This document shows positions 17,700 through 26,313 of a DNA stretch of 64,000 nucleotides, one piece after another. Made by a program: the position numbers and the translations under genes. The notes under the pieces are model-generated. The model searched no databases. It was not told the DNA's origin and was given only the letters and a program-made list of their open reading frames with translations. Within the stretch, counting starts at the first letter, position 1; each line of letters opens with the position of its first letter. This DNA is from Gluconacetobacter liquefaciens (GTDB lineage Bacteria > Pseudomonadota > Alphaproteobacteria > Acetobacterales > Acetobacteraceae), in the NCBI RefSeq assembly GCF_003350405.1, contig NZ_QQAW01000002.1, positions 496,001-560,000 of the forward strand, given 5' to 3'.

Positions 17700-18372
17700 C
17701 GCGCACCAGCCTGCCCTGGGCCAGTTCCAGCTCGTGGGCCGGGTAGCGGCGGATCAGGGCCTCGTTATGGGTGGCGACCAGGATGGTGGTGCCCAGGTCG
17801 GACAGGTCGCGGAACAGTTCCATCAGCCGGTTGGCCTGGAGTTCGTCCAGTGCGTTGGTGGGCTCGTCGGCCAGCATCAGGGCCGGGCGGTGGATCACGG
17901 CGCGGGCGATGGCGACGCGCTGCTGCTCGCCGCCGGAAAGCTGGGGGGGCAGGGCGGTGGCGCGGGATGCGAGGCCGACCCAGTCGAGGATGGCGTGGAC
18001 TTCGTCGCGCACTTCGTCTTCCGGCCGGCGTTGCAGGCGCAGGGGCAGGGCGATGTTGTCGAAGACCGGCAGGTCGGGCAGGAGGCGGAAATCCTGATGC
18101 ACGATGCCGATGCGCCGCCGCAGCCGGGCCAGCGCGGCGCGGCTGGCATGGCCGATATTGCTGCCCAGGATTTCCAGCGTGCCGGCGGTCGGGCGCGCGC
18201 CCAGGGCCAGCAGGCGCAGCAGGCTGGATTTGCCGGCCCCCGACGGGCCGAGCAGCCAGCGGAAACCGCCCTGCGGCACCGCGAAGGAGATCTGGCGCAG
18301 GGCGATCGGCGCCGAGGCGCCGGCGGCGCCTGGGGCATCGTAGCGGAAACCGACGTCGCGGAGCCGGATCAC
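17692..18372 (-). CDS. ftsE: Cell division ATP-binding protein FtsE
   Basis: This is a 226-residue ABC ATPase. Walker A is GPSGAGKSS, the signature [15 protein letters not shown] and Walker [13 protein letters not shown], followed by [11 protein letters not shown]. Length and neighbourhood (overlapping ftsX) fit FtsE rather than a generic importer ATPase. N-terminal [12 protein letters not shown] is typical. Confidence 0.9.
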   Translation of the reverse strand: MIRLRDVGFRYDAPGAAGASAPIALRQISFAVPQGGFRWLLGPSGAGKSSLLRLLALGARPTAGTLEILGSNIGHASRAALARLRRRIGIVHQDFRLLPDLPVFDNIALPLRLQRRPEDEVRDEVHAILDWVGLASRATALPPQLSGGEQQRVAIARAVIHRPALMLADEPTNALDELQANRLMELFRDLSDLGTTILVATHNEALIRRYPAHELELAQGRLVRDG

Positions 18373-18397
18373 GGGAGAGGAGCGGGCAGGATCGGCG

Positions 18398-18808
18398 TCA
18401 CATCTCGCGCGCCGCGACGGCGGCGAGCGTGGCGCAGAGGGCAGCCGCCGCCATCATCAGCAGCCCGTCGGTGACCAGCGAAGCGGCCGTGACGATATGC
18501 GAACCGACGACGATCTGGTGCGGGATGGTGCCGGCGACGTGGGTGACGATGTCGCGCGTCTGCGGATCGGCGGCGGCGGCGCTGGTGCCGATGGCGCCGG
18601 CGATATGCGGGAGCGCGCTCCAGCCCACGCCCAGGATCAGGACCAGCGGGGCCAGGAGTTCCGTGACCTGCTGGACGAAATAGAAAAGCCCGTAGAAGAC
18701 GGCGCAGATCGCTACACGCGCGATGCGGGCGATGGGGAAGCGCGACTGTCCTTCCGCGCGGGGCGGGAGGAACCGGTCGGTGGCGCGGTCCGAATTGAAA
18801 CTGTCCAT
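18398..18808 (-). CDS. Small integral membrane protein of unknown function
   Basis: A 136-residue protein is predicted from ATG 18808 (MDSFNSDRATDRFLPP). It has a hydrophobic segment around residues 37-68 (CAVFYGLFYFVQQVTELL, then PLVLILGVGW) and two more near the C-terminus (VVGSHIVTAASLVTDGLLMM and AALCATLAAVAA). I do not recognise the family. It lies 25 nt upstream of ftsE on the same strand and could be part of that operon. An overlapping frame in this stretch lacks hydrophobic segments and is judged a shadow. Confidence 0.6.
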   Translation of the reverse strand: MDSFNSDRATDRFLPPRAEGQSRFPIARIARVAICAVFYGLFYFVQQVTELLAPLVLILGVGWSALPHIAGAIGTSAAAADPQTRDIVTHVAGTIPHQIVVGSHIVTAASLVTDGLLMMAAAALCATLAAVAAREM

Positions 18809-18958
18809 GACGGTCGGATCTCCGGCGGCGGCTGTGGCGCGCCCGATCTGCCGGGAACGCATCCCTGCCGGAGGTAGCCGTCACTTGTATTAAATGCAAT
18901 CTTCGGGGAGAAAAGGACGCAGGAAACGCGCCGGAAAGGCATTGCCGGACCGGCTCGG

Positions 18959-19489
18959 ATGGAAGGCAGCAAAGCCCCCGTGTCAGTGGCCGTCGTCATC
19001 TTCCGTCTTGTGGATACGTGCTATGGCCTGCCCGCGCCTGCGGTGCGGGAATGCATGTCCATGCCGGCGCTCGTTCGCCCTGCCGGGACCCCCGCGCCAG
19101 TGCTGGGATTTTTTCGCCTGGGTGCCGAAGGGGTGGTCGCGATCGATCTTGCGGCGTTGCTGGGCCTGCGGAACTGGAGCGTGCCGGACGATGACGCGAT
19201 GCTGTATCGCCCCCTTCTGCTCTGTGGCCCGGCCGCTGGGGTGAAGGTGGCCTTCATGGTCGACAGCGTGCTGGATGTGCGGCAGATGGCGGGAGCCGTG
19301 ACGGCATTGCCCGCCGAGGGCGTGCCCGCTGGCGGCTGGCTGACGGGGGAAGTCGAACTGGCCGGAGGAATGACCGCCTTGCTGATGGACCCGGACCGGC
19401 TGCTGATGGAACGTGAGCGGCGGCGGATCGAGTCCCTGGCCCTGGATGCGGCCTTGCGCGACGCCCTGTGGGAGCGTGCGGATGGCTGA
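18959..19489 (+). CDS. cheW: CheW-like coupling protein 1 (WspB/D-type)
   Basis: This is a 176-residue CheW domain protein: VAVVIFRLVDTCYGLPAPAV, GFFRLGAEGVVAIDLAALLG and VAFMVDSVLDVRQM match the two five-stranded sub-barrels, and an extra helical tail of about 30 residues follows. It bridges receptor and CheA kinase. As the first gene of the chemosensory operon it follows a 150-bp divergent gap, and its stop overlaps the cheR start. Confidence 0.85.
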   Translation: MEGSKAPVSVAVVIFRLVDTCYGLPAPAVRECMSMPALVRPAGTPAPVLGFFRLGAEGVVAIDLAALLGLRNWSVPDDDAMLYRPLLLCGPAAGVKVAFMVDSVLDVRQMAGAVTALPAEGVPAGGWLTGEVELAGGMTALLMDPDRLLMERERRRIESLALDAALRDALWERADG

Positions 19490-20870
19490 CCGGCAGCGCG
19501 CCCTCGAACGGCTGGCCACCCGGATCGTCGCGCGGACCGGGCTGCATTATTACGCCGACAAGATGGACCTGCTGGAAATGGTGCTGCTGCGGCGCATGGA
19601 TGCGTGCGGCTGTGCCCGGCCGATGGATTACCTGTCGCTGCTTTCGGACGATGCGGCGGGCGAGGCCGAGTGGCGGGCGCTGGAATCGGCCGTGACGATC
19701 GGCGAGACGTTCTTCTTCCGCTATGCCGAGCAGTTCCATGCGCTGGAACGCACGATCCTGCCCGACCTGATCACCCGGCTGCGCCCGCTGCGTACGATCC
19801 GGATCTGGAGCGTGGGCTGTTCCAACGGTGCCGAACCGTATTCGCTGGCCATCCTGATGCGGCGCCTGCTGCGGATGCGGGGCGAGCAGGACTGGACCGT
19901 CGACATCCTGGGTACCGATATCAGCGAACAGGCGCTGGAGCGGGCGCGTGCCGCCGAATATGGCGCATGGTCTCTGCGCGATGTCGGTGCCTCGGAACGG
20001 CGGCAATGGTTTCGCCCCGCCGCGTGTGGGCGGCATTGGATCCTTCGCGACGTGTTTCGCCGGATGGTCCGCTTCGAATACGGAAACATCATGGACCTGC
20101 CTTCGGGCGGGGGGCCGGCGGGGCCGTTCGACCTGATCCTCTGCCGCAACGTGCTGCTTTATTTCGAGGAGACGCGGGCGCTGGACCTGATGCGGGCGCT
20201 GGCGGGCCGGCTGTCGCCACCGGGGTGGCTGCTGCTGGGCCATTCGGACCCGATCGGCGAATGCGGCGGCGTTCTGGAAACGGTGACGTTTGCCGGCACG
20301 GTGGCGTTCCGGGTGGCGGGCTCTCGCCAGGGGCCGGCCGCGCCGCGCCGCTGCGTGCTCTCCCGGTCGCCAGATCCACGGCCTGCCGTGCCGGTGCCGC
20401 GCCCTCCGGCGCGGGAGAATGCGCCCGATATCGTTGCCCGCGCGGATGCGGGGCTGGCACGGGCGGAGGTGCGGGCGCTGGCCGATCGCGGCGCGGTGGC
20501 CGAGGCGCGGGCCTGCTGCGGCGCGGCGCTGGCGCTGCATCCGCTGGATGCGGGGCTGCATTTTCTCTCCGCCGTGCTGGCGGAGGATGCCGGGGCCGCC
20601 GGGGAGGAGTTCCGGCGCACGCTCTATCTGGATCGCGAGCACATCATGGCGCATGTCCATCTCGCCCGGCTGTTGCGGGATGCCGGGCAGGTGGACGAGG
20701 CTGAACGGATGATGCGGCAGGCGCGGGCCCTGCTGCATCGTCTGCCGCCTGCTGCGCCGGTTCCCGATGGGGATGGCCTGACGGTTGTCGGTTTGCTGCG
20801 GCTGGTTGGCGGGGATGGCGACGACGTGGCTGAAGCCGGGCCGTTGCTGCTGGCGCGGAGCGTGTTCTGA
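19482..20870 (+). CDS. cheR: CheR methyltransferase with C-terminal TPR region (WspC-like)
   Basis: This is a 462-residue SAM-dependent receptor methyltransferase. The ATG at 19482 overlaps the cheW stop. The N-terminal helical CheR domain (residues 1-75) is followed by the methyltransferase core with the SAM loop IRIWSVGCSNGAEPYSLAI, then DILGTDISEQALERAR, FDLILCRNVLLYF and LLLGHSD. The C-terminal 150 residues hold TPR-like repeats (ALADRGAVAEARACCGAAL, VHLARLLRDAGQVDEAERM). CheR-TPR proteins are characteristic of Wsp-type and other alternative-function chemosensory systems rather than of flagellar Che operons. Confidence 0.88.
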   Translation: MADRQRALERLATRIVARTGLHYYADKMDLLEMVLLRRMDACGCARPMDYLSLLSDDAAGEAEWRALESAVTIGETFFFRYAEQFHALERTILPDLITRLRPLRTIRIWSVGCSNGAEPYSLAILMRRLLRMRGEQDWTVDILGTDISEQALERARAAEYGAWSLRDVGASERRQWFRPAACGRHWILRDVFRRMVRFEYGNIMDLPSGGGPAGPFDLILCRNVLLYFEETRALDLMRALAGRLSPPGWLLLGHSDPIGECGGVLETVTFAGTVAFRVAGSRQGPAAPRRCVLSRSPDPRPAVPVPRPPARENAPDIVARADAGLARAEVRALADRGAVAEARACCGAALALHPLDAGLHFLSAVLAEDAGAAGEEFRRTLYLDREHIMAHVHLARLLRDAGQVDEAERMMRQARALLHRLPPAAPVPDGDGLTVVGLLRLVGGDGDDVAEAGPLLLARSVF

Positions 20871-20884
20871 GCGGTCGCGGTTTC

Positions 20885-21430
20885 ATGCCCACGCCGAATG
20901 AGGCAGGGGACGGTGCCGCCGGGGGCGCGGATGGCTATGCCCGCCGGGTGATGGCGGAGCGGGCGCGGCTGCTGGCCGCGCGTGGGCAGACGCCGAGGGA
21001 CGATGCGGGGCGGCGCGCGGCGGTGATCCTGGATGTGGGCGGGCAAGGCCATGCCATCGACCTGCATCATGTGCTGCGCATGACCGAACCAGCCTGGAGC
21101 GCCATGCCCAGGCGCCCGGACTGCCCGGCGGCGGTGCGGGGTGTCTTTGGCCATGTCGGCCATCTGTATACAGTGATGGATCTGTCGGTTCTGCTGGGCG
21201 GGGCGCCGATGGAGCATGCGGGGGCGATGGCGTTGCTGCGCCCGGTGGCCGGCCTGCCGGTGGCGCGGATCGCGCTGCTGGCCGGGCGGACGCTGGGCGT
21301 GGACGATGTTGTGGACGCACCTGCCGCCGTCTCCGTACCCGGTCACCCGATGGCGGCCCTGCCGGACGGGCGGCTGGTCGCGGTGCTCGATCCTGCCCGC
21401 CTGTTTGCCGCGCGTTCATTCGGAGTCTGA
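20885..21430 (+). CDS. cheW: CheW-like coupling protein 2
   Basis: This is a 181-residue protein with a helical N-terminal extension of about 45 residues and a CheW domain (AVILDVGGQGHAIDLHHVLR, VRGVFGHVGHLYTVMDLSVL, IALLAGRTLGVDDVV). Two different CheW proteins flanking cheR is the Wsp operon arrangement (WspB-WspC-WspD). It ends 6 nt before the receptor gene. Confidence 0.82.
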   Translation: MPTPNEAGDGAAGGADGYARRVMAERARLLAARGQTPRDDAGRRAAVILDVGGQGHAIDLHHVLRMTEPAWSAMPRRPDCPAAVRGVFGHVGHLYTVMDLSVLLGGAPMEHAGAMALLRPVAGLPVARIALLAGRTLGVDDVVDAPAAVSVPGHPMAALPDGRLVAVLDPARLFAARSFGV

Positions 21431-21436
21431 CCTGTC

Positions 21437-23119
21437 GTGACAATCGCCAATCGTCTTCTGTTCGGGTTTCTGGTCGGCGTGATGCTGATGGTGTCGATCG
21501 GCGTTTATGCGCTGGGGCAGATCCGCAATGTCCGCGACGAGATGACGGTGATCGTGACCCGCGACCTGCTGGTCTATCGGCATCTGAACCATCTGCGGGT
21601 GCTGGAGAACGATCTGGTCGCGCGGCGGCTGTCGATCCTGTCGCATTATTACGCGCGGGATTACCAGAAGGAGCCGGCGAAGCTGGATGCCGCGATCGCG
21701 GACTGGACCGGGATCGACCGGCAGGCCGAGGATACGCTGGTGCAGGCGCTGGCCGCCGCCAGCCAGGCGGACGACGAAGCGCGGATCGACGCGCGGCGCG
21801 CGATGTTCGCCACCATTTCGACCCGCCTGCGCGAGGCGCTGGACCAGGCGCGGCAGAATGCCGAGGCGGCGTCGGACCTGTTCGCGGCGATCCGGCAGGG
21901 CGACGATGGCGCGGTGCGCCAGCAATCGGCGCGTTCGGACACGCGCGACCAGACCATCGACCGGTTGATCTCGGAGGCCGGGACCACGCTGGATGGCGGG
22001 GTGCAGGCCGGAGAGACGCAGAGCAGCGCGCTGTATGAATTCAGTCGCCGGTCGTTGATCCTGGGACTGACGGTGGCGGTGATCGTGGCGCTGATCGTGA
22101 CCTTCTGGACCCGGCGCTCGATCCTGGCCCCGCTGGCGGCGCTGATGCGGGTGATGGAACTGGTGGGGCAGGGGGACCTGTCCACCCATGTGGCGGGCGG
22201 CGGGTCCGGCGGGGGACGGGACGAGTTCGAGCGGCTGGCCAGCGGCCTGAACCGGATGATCGACGGCCTGCGCGAGATCGCGCAGCAGAGTCGGGACGCC
22301 ACGCGCAACCTCGATGCGGCGGTGGCCGATATCCGCGCCTCCGCCCAGCAGCAGGCGGCGAGCGTGGAGGAGCAGTTCGCGGCGGTGCAGGAGACGGCGG
22401 CGACGGTGGACCAGATCACCCATTCCGGCGCGCAGATCAGCAAGCGGGCGCGGGAGGTGATCTCGTCGGCCGAGACCATCGTCCATAGTTCGGCCAGCGG
22501 GCTGGAGGCGGTGGAGGAGACCGCGCGGGCCATGGAGCGCACGCAGGAAGGCGCCGAGGCCGTGGCGTCGAACATCGTCGCGCTGTCGGAGCGGACGGAT
22601 GCGATCAGCGAAATCATCACCGCCGTCAACGATCTTTCGGAACGCTCGCACCTGCTGGCGCTGAATGCGGCCATCGAGGCCGCCGCCGCGGGCGAGCACG
22701 GGCGGTCGTTCGCCGTGGTGGCGGCCGAGATGAAGATTCTGGCGGACCAGTCGCGCGATGCCACCCAGCATGTGCGTTCGATCCTGGGCGACATCCAGCG
22801 CGGCATCAACACCTCGGTGATGCTGACGGAAGAGGCGGTGAAGCGCGTTTCGGCCGGCAAGGAGCGGACGGATATCGCCTATCGCACCATCGAGCGGATG
22901 ACGGGTGGCATCGAGGAAGGGGTGAATGCCTTCCAGCAGATCGTCGCCTCGACCAACCAGCAACAGATCGGCATCGAGCAGGTGATGACCGCGTTGCAGA
23001 GCATCCGCCAGGCCAGCCAGCAGACGGCGGCGGGAACCCGCAACCTGGAAGCCTCGGCCAGCAATCTGGGCAGTCTCTCGCACCAGCTTCTGGCCATTTC
23101 CGCCCGTTACCGGACCTGA
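21437..23119 (+). CDS. Methyl-accepting chemotaxis-type receptor (WspA-like)
   Basis: This 560-residue receptor starts at GTG 21437. Transmembrane helix 1 is at about residues 6-28, a four-helix periplasmic sensor domain of about 170 residues follows, helix 2 is near residues 205-226, then a HAMP domain and a long cytoplasmic coiled-coil. The kinase-control tip reads LSERSHLLALNAAIEAAAAG and is followed by EHGRSFAVVAAEMKILADQS, close to WspA-type tips. No C-terminal CheR-docking pentapeptide is evident. The ligand or surface cue is unknown. Confidence 0.9.
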   Translation: MTIANRLLFGFLVGVMLMVSIGVYALGQIRNVRDEMTVIVTRDLLVYRHLNHLRVLENDLVARRLSILSHYYARDYQKEPAKLDAAIADWTGIDRQAEDTLVQALAAASQADDEARIDARRAMFATISTRLREALDQARQNAEAASDLFAAIRQGDDGAVRQQSARSDTRDQTIDRLISEAGTTLDGGVQAGETQSSALYEFSRRSLILGLTVAVIVALIVTFWTRRSILAPLAALMRVMELVGQGDLSTHVAGGGSGGGRDEFERLASGLNRMIDGLREIAQQSRDATRNLDAAVADIRASAQQQAASVEEQFAAVQETAATVDQITHSGAQISKRAREVISSAETIVHSSASGLEAVEETARAMERTQEGAEAVASNIVALSERTDAISEIITAVNDLSERSHLLALNAAIEAAAAGEHGRSFAVVAAEMKILADQSRDATQHVRSILGDIQRGINTSVMLTEEAVKRVSAGKERTDIAYRTIERMTGGIEEGVNAFQQIVASTNQQQIGIEQVMTALQSIRQASQQTAAGTRNLEASASNLGSLSHQLLAISARYRT

Positions 23120-23128
23120 CGGCCGGCC

Positions 23129-25228
23129 GTGGAGGCTCTGCGACAGGAACTTCTGGCGGTCTTCGATGCCGAATATCGCGACCATCTGCGGGTGGTGCGC
23201 GATATTCTGGCTGCGGGCCCGCTGGATGGGCGCGGGATCAGCGAGATTTTCCGGCGCGTGCATTCGCTGAAGGGGGCGGCCCGCGTCGTCGAGCGCGCAG
23301 ATATCGAGACCATCGCCCACGCGCTTGAGAGCCGGCTGTTCGGGCTGCTGGACGGGCAGCAGTCGGTGACGGCGGAGGATCTGACGGCCATCGGCACGGC
23401 GATGGACCAGATCGACGCCCGCATGCAGGATGTCGGGGAGCCTCCGGCCGAGCCTGAGCCGGGGGCGGTGAGCCCGCCGGCGCGCGAGGAGCCGGCCGAC
23501 AGCTATGTGCAGGTGCCGGTATCGCGCCTCGATGCGCTGGTCGGCGTGGTGCACGACATGATGGGCATCGCCGAGCGGCAGGAGCGGTTGTGGGCGGATC
23601 TGGAGGATCTGACCGCCACAGCCGCGCGGCGGGTGGGGCCGGCCACCGATCCGGCGGTGGAACTGGCGCGGCTGACCCGTGCGCTGTCCGCCCTTTCGCG
23701 CGAGCGCGGGCGGATCGCGGGGCAGGCCGACCGGGCCATGATGCGGTTGGACGAGGAGGTGCGGGCGGTGACGCTGGTGCCGGCCGGGACGGTTTTCGGG
23801 TCGTTGACCGGCATGGTGCGGCAGATTGCGCGCGAGCATGGCGGCGGCGAGGTGACGGTGCGCCTGCTGGGCATGGAGGTGCGGGCCGACCGGCGGGTGA
23901 TGCAGGCGCTGCGCGACCCGGTGATCCATCTGCTGCGCAATGCCATTATCCATGGGCTGGAAAGCCCGGCCCGGCGGCAGGCTGAGGGCAAGCCGGCGGA
24001 GCCGGTGCTGACGCTGTCGGTGCGGATGCTGGGCGTGCGGCTGCTGGTATCGGTCAGCGATGACGGGCGGGGGCCGGACCTGGAGGCGATTGCCGCGCGG
24101 GCGGTGCGCCAGGGTTTGATGCAGCCGGATGATCCGCGCCTGCCCGAGACATTGCTGGGCATGGTGTTCGCGCCCGGCTTTTCCACCAGGGTGGCGGCCG
24201 ACCGGATTGCGGGACGGGGGATGGGCCTGTCGGTGGTGGCGGAGGCCGCGCGGGCCTTGCAGGGCTCGGTCCGCATGGAAGCGGGCAGCCCGTGGGGGAC
24301 GGTGGTGACGATGGCCGTGCCGGTCTCGCGCCGGCAGCGCACGACGCTGGTGGTCGAGGCCGGGGAGATGACGGTCGGGCTGCCGGGTCGGGTGATCGAG
24401 CGGTTGACGCGGGTGCGGCAGGCCGATGTGCGCATGGTCGATGGCCGGGCCTGTTTCGCCCTGGATCGGCGGCGGGTTGCAGCGGGCGGCGGGGCCGGCG
24501 CGGCCGTGCTGGTGCCGGTGGCACCGTTGGCTGCCTTCCTCGGGCAGCCGGATGCGGCGCTGCCGGTGCATGACGGGGCATTGTCGGTCGTGGTGCTGGG
24601 CATGGCGGATGGCGGGTGTTGCGGGTTTGCCGTCGATCGGATGCGGGAGGTGCGGACCCTGCATATTTCCGACGCGGAGGCGGTGGGGCTGGACAGTGAA
24701 TTGATCCCCGGCGTCGGCTGGCCGCGGGGCGATCGGCCAGTCTTCGTGCTCAGCCCCGATACGCTGCTGGAGCGGTGGCAGAAGGCGGGGGCGACCGGCG
24801 GGCATTTCGCCGGGGCCGACGATGCGGTGCCGGAGGGCGGGGGGCTGGCGCCCCGGCAGGTGCCGACCGTTCTGGTGGTTGACGATTCGATTACCACACG
24901 GACTCTCCAGAAGACGATCCTCCAGACCCACGGCTATGATGTTCTGCTGGCGACGGATGGCGTCGAGGCGCTGTCGTTGCTGCACCGGTCGTCGCGCCGG
25001 ATCGACGTGATTGTGACGGACGTGGAGATGCCGCGGATGGATGGTTTCGCATTGCTGGACGCGGTCAGGTCCGACCCGCGCCTTTCGCGGATTCCGGTGG
25101 TGCTGATGACGTCGCGCAATGAGGAAGCCGATATACGGCGCGGACTGGAAGGCGGAGCACGGGCCTACGTGACCAAGCAGGGATTCGAGCAGGGAGAATT
25201 GCTGGACATCATCCGGGGCGTACTGTGA
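23129..25228 (+). CDS. cheA: Hybrid CheA histidine kinase with C-terminal receiver (WspE/FrzE-like)
   Basis: This is a 699-residue kinase, GTG start at 23129. Domains in order: Hpt (residues 1-105, phospho-acceptor His45 in RRVHSLKGAARV); no recognisable P2 domain; dimerisation and HATPase_c (N-box VIHLLRNAIIHGLES, G-boxes DDGRGPD and GRGMGLSVVAE); CheW-like regulatory domain (about 395-555); receiver (about 580-699) with DDS and phospho-acceptor Asp in VIVTDVEMPRMDG. The fused receiver and missing P2 are features of Wsp- and Frz-type systems. The stop overlaps the cheB start by 4 nt. Confidence 0.9.
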   Translation: MEALRQELLAVFDAEYRDHLRVVRDILAAGPLDGRGISEIFRRVHSLKGAARVVERADIETIAHALESRLFGLLDGQQSVTAEDLTAIGTAMDQIDARMQDVGEPPAEPEPGAVSPPAREEPADSYVQVPVSRLDALVGVVHDMMGIAERQERLWADLEDLTATAARRVGPATDPAVELARLTRALSALSRERGRIAGQADRAMMRLDEEVRAVTLVPAGTVFGSLTGMVRQIAREHGGGEVTVRLLGMEVRADRRVMQALRDPVIHLLRNAIIHGLESPARRQAEGKPAEPVLTLSVRMLGVRLLVSVSDDGRGPDLEAIAARAVRQGLMQPDDPRLPETLLGMVFAPGFSTRVAADRIAGRGMGLSVVAEAARALQGSVRMEAGSPWGTVVTMAVPVSRRQRTTLVVEAGEMTVGLPGRVIERLTRVRQADVRMVDGRACFALDRRRVAAGGGAGAAVLVPVAPLAAFLGQPDAALPVHDGALSVVVLGMADGGCCGFAVDRMREVRTLHISDAEAVGLDSELIPGVGWPRGDRPVFVLSPDTLLERWQKAGATGGHFAGADDAVPEGGGLAPRQVPTVLVVDDSITTRTLQKTILQTHGYDVLLATDGVEALSLLHRSSRRIDVIVTDVEMPRMDGFALLDAVRSDPRLSRIPVVLMTSRNEEADIRRGLEGGARAYVTKQGFEQGELLDIIRGVL

Positions 25229-26313
25229 CCGGCGGGGCCGGGCCGCGCGTCCGGGTGTTGGTCGTGGAGGATTCGGCGGTGGTCCGGCATGTGCTGGTGC
25301 GGCTGATCCGCGATGATCCACGGCTTGAACTGCTGGAAGCGGTGGAAACGGCGGAGGAAGCGCTGCGCCTTGTGCCGATGCTGCGGCCCGACGTGATTTC
25401 GATGGACGTGCGGCTGCCCGGCATGGACGGGCTGGAAGCCACGCGGCGCATCATGGCCGAGTGTCCGACGCCGATCGTGATCGTCAGCGATTCCTCGACC
25501 GATCCGGCGTTGCGGATTTCGATGAACGCGCTGCGCTCCGGCGCGCTGTCGGTGGTGCAGAAGCCGGCCGGCTGGCCGGTCGACGCCGCCGGAGGGGCGG
25601 CGATCGCGACCCAGCTTTACATCATGAGCCAGGTGCCGGTGATCCGGCATCGGGTGCGTTATGGCACGGTCGCGCCGGTTGAGGGGGATGTGCTGCCGCC
25701 GCCGCGCCTGCGGCCGCGTCTGGTCGGCATGGCGGCCTCGACCGGCGGGCCGCAGGCCTTTGCCCATATCATGGGGGCATTGCCGACCACGTTCCCCTGG
25801 CCGATCCTGCTGGTGCAGCATATGGGCACGGGGTTCATGGAAGGGTTCGCCGCCTGGCTCGATACCCAGACGAAGCTGTCGGTCGGGCTGGCCCGGCAGG
25901 GGGAAATCATGCGGCCGGGGCATGTTTATGTCGCGCCGGCCGAAACGCATCTGACGCTCGGGCTTGGCGACGAGGTCCGGTTGGTGAATGCGCCGCCGGT
26001 GGCCGGACAGCGGCCTTCGGCGACCGCTCTGTTCACCTCCATGGCGCGGGTGGGGGCCGGGGCGATCGGCATCCTGCTGACCGGCATGGGTGAGGATGGG
26101 GCGATCGGGCTGCGCGATCTGCGCCGGGCGGGAGGATATACCATCGCCGAGGACCGGAGCACGTCGATCGTGCATGGAATGCCGGGGGCGGCCGAGCGGC
26201 TGGGTGGCGTGTCGATCAGCCTGCCGCTGGGGCAGATCGCGCCGCATCTGGTTGCTGTCGCGTCGGCCGCAGCACCCCTGCCGGCGGTGGCCGGGATGGA
26301 AGGGCGGGCGTGA
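25225..26313 (+). CDS. cheB: CheB protein-glutamate methylesterase (WspF-like)
   Basis: This is a 362-residue response regulator-methylesterase. The N-terminal receiver has the phospho-acceptor Asp61 in ISMDVRLPGMDG. The C-terminal esterase carries the catalytic Ser in GMAASTGGPQAF, His in LVQHMGTGFMEGF and Asp in LLTGMGEDGAIGL. It removes receptor methyl groups and opposes CheR. GTG start at 25225 overlaps the cheA stop; its own stop overlaps the next gene. Confidence 0.9.
   Translation: MTGGAGPRVRVLVVEDSAVVRHVLVRLIRDDPRLELLEAVETAEEALRLVPMLRPDVISMDVRLPGMDGLEATRRIMAECPTPIVIVSDSSTDPALRISMNALRSGALSVVQKPAGWPVDAAGGAAIATQLYIMSQVPVIRHRVRYGTVAPVEGDVLPPPRLRPRLVGMAASTGGPQAFAHIMGALPTTFPWPILLVQHMGTGFMEGFAAWLDTQTKLSVGLARQGEIMRPGHVYVAPAETHLTLGLGDEVRLVNAPPVAGQRPSATALFTSMARVGAGAIGILLTGMGEDGAIGLRDLRRAGGYTIAEDRSTSIVHGMPGAAERLGGVSISLPLGQIAPHLVAVASAAAPLPAVAGMEGRA

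Noticed and set aside
21416-25321. 1301-codon open frame on the minus strand
   Set aside because: It is exactly antisense to the MCP and cheA genes; long open shadows are expected in GC-rich DNA, and the product is a compositionally biased Arg/His/Pro/Gln protein with no domains.
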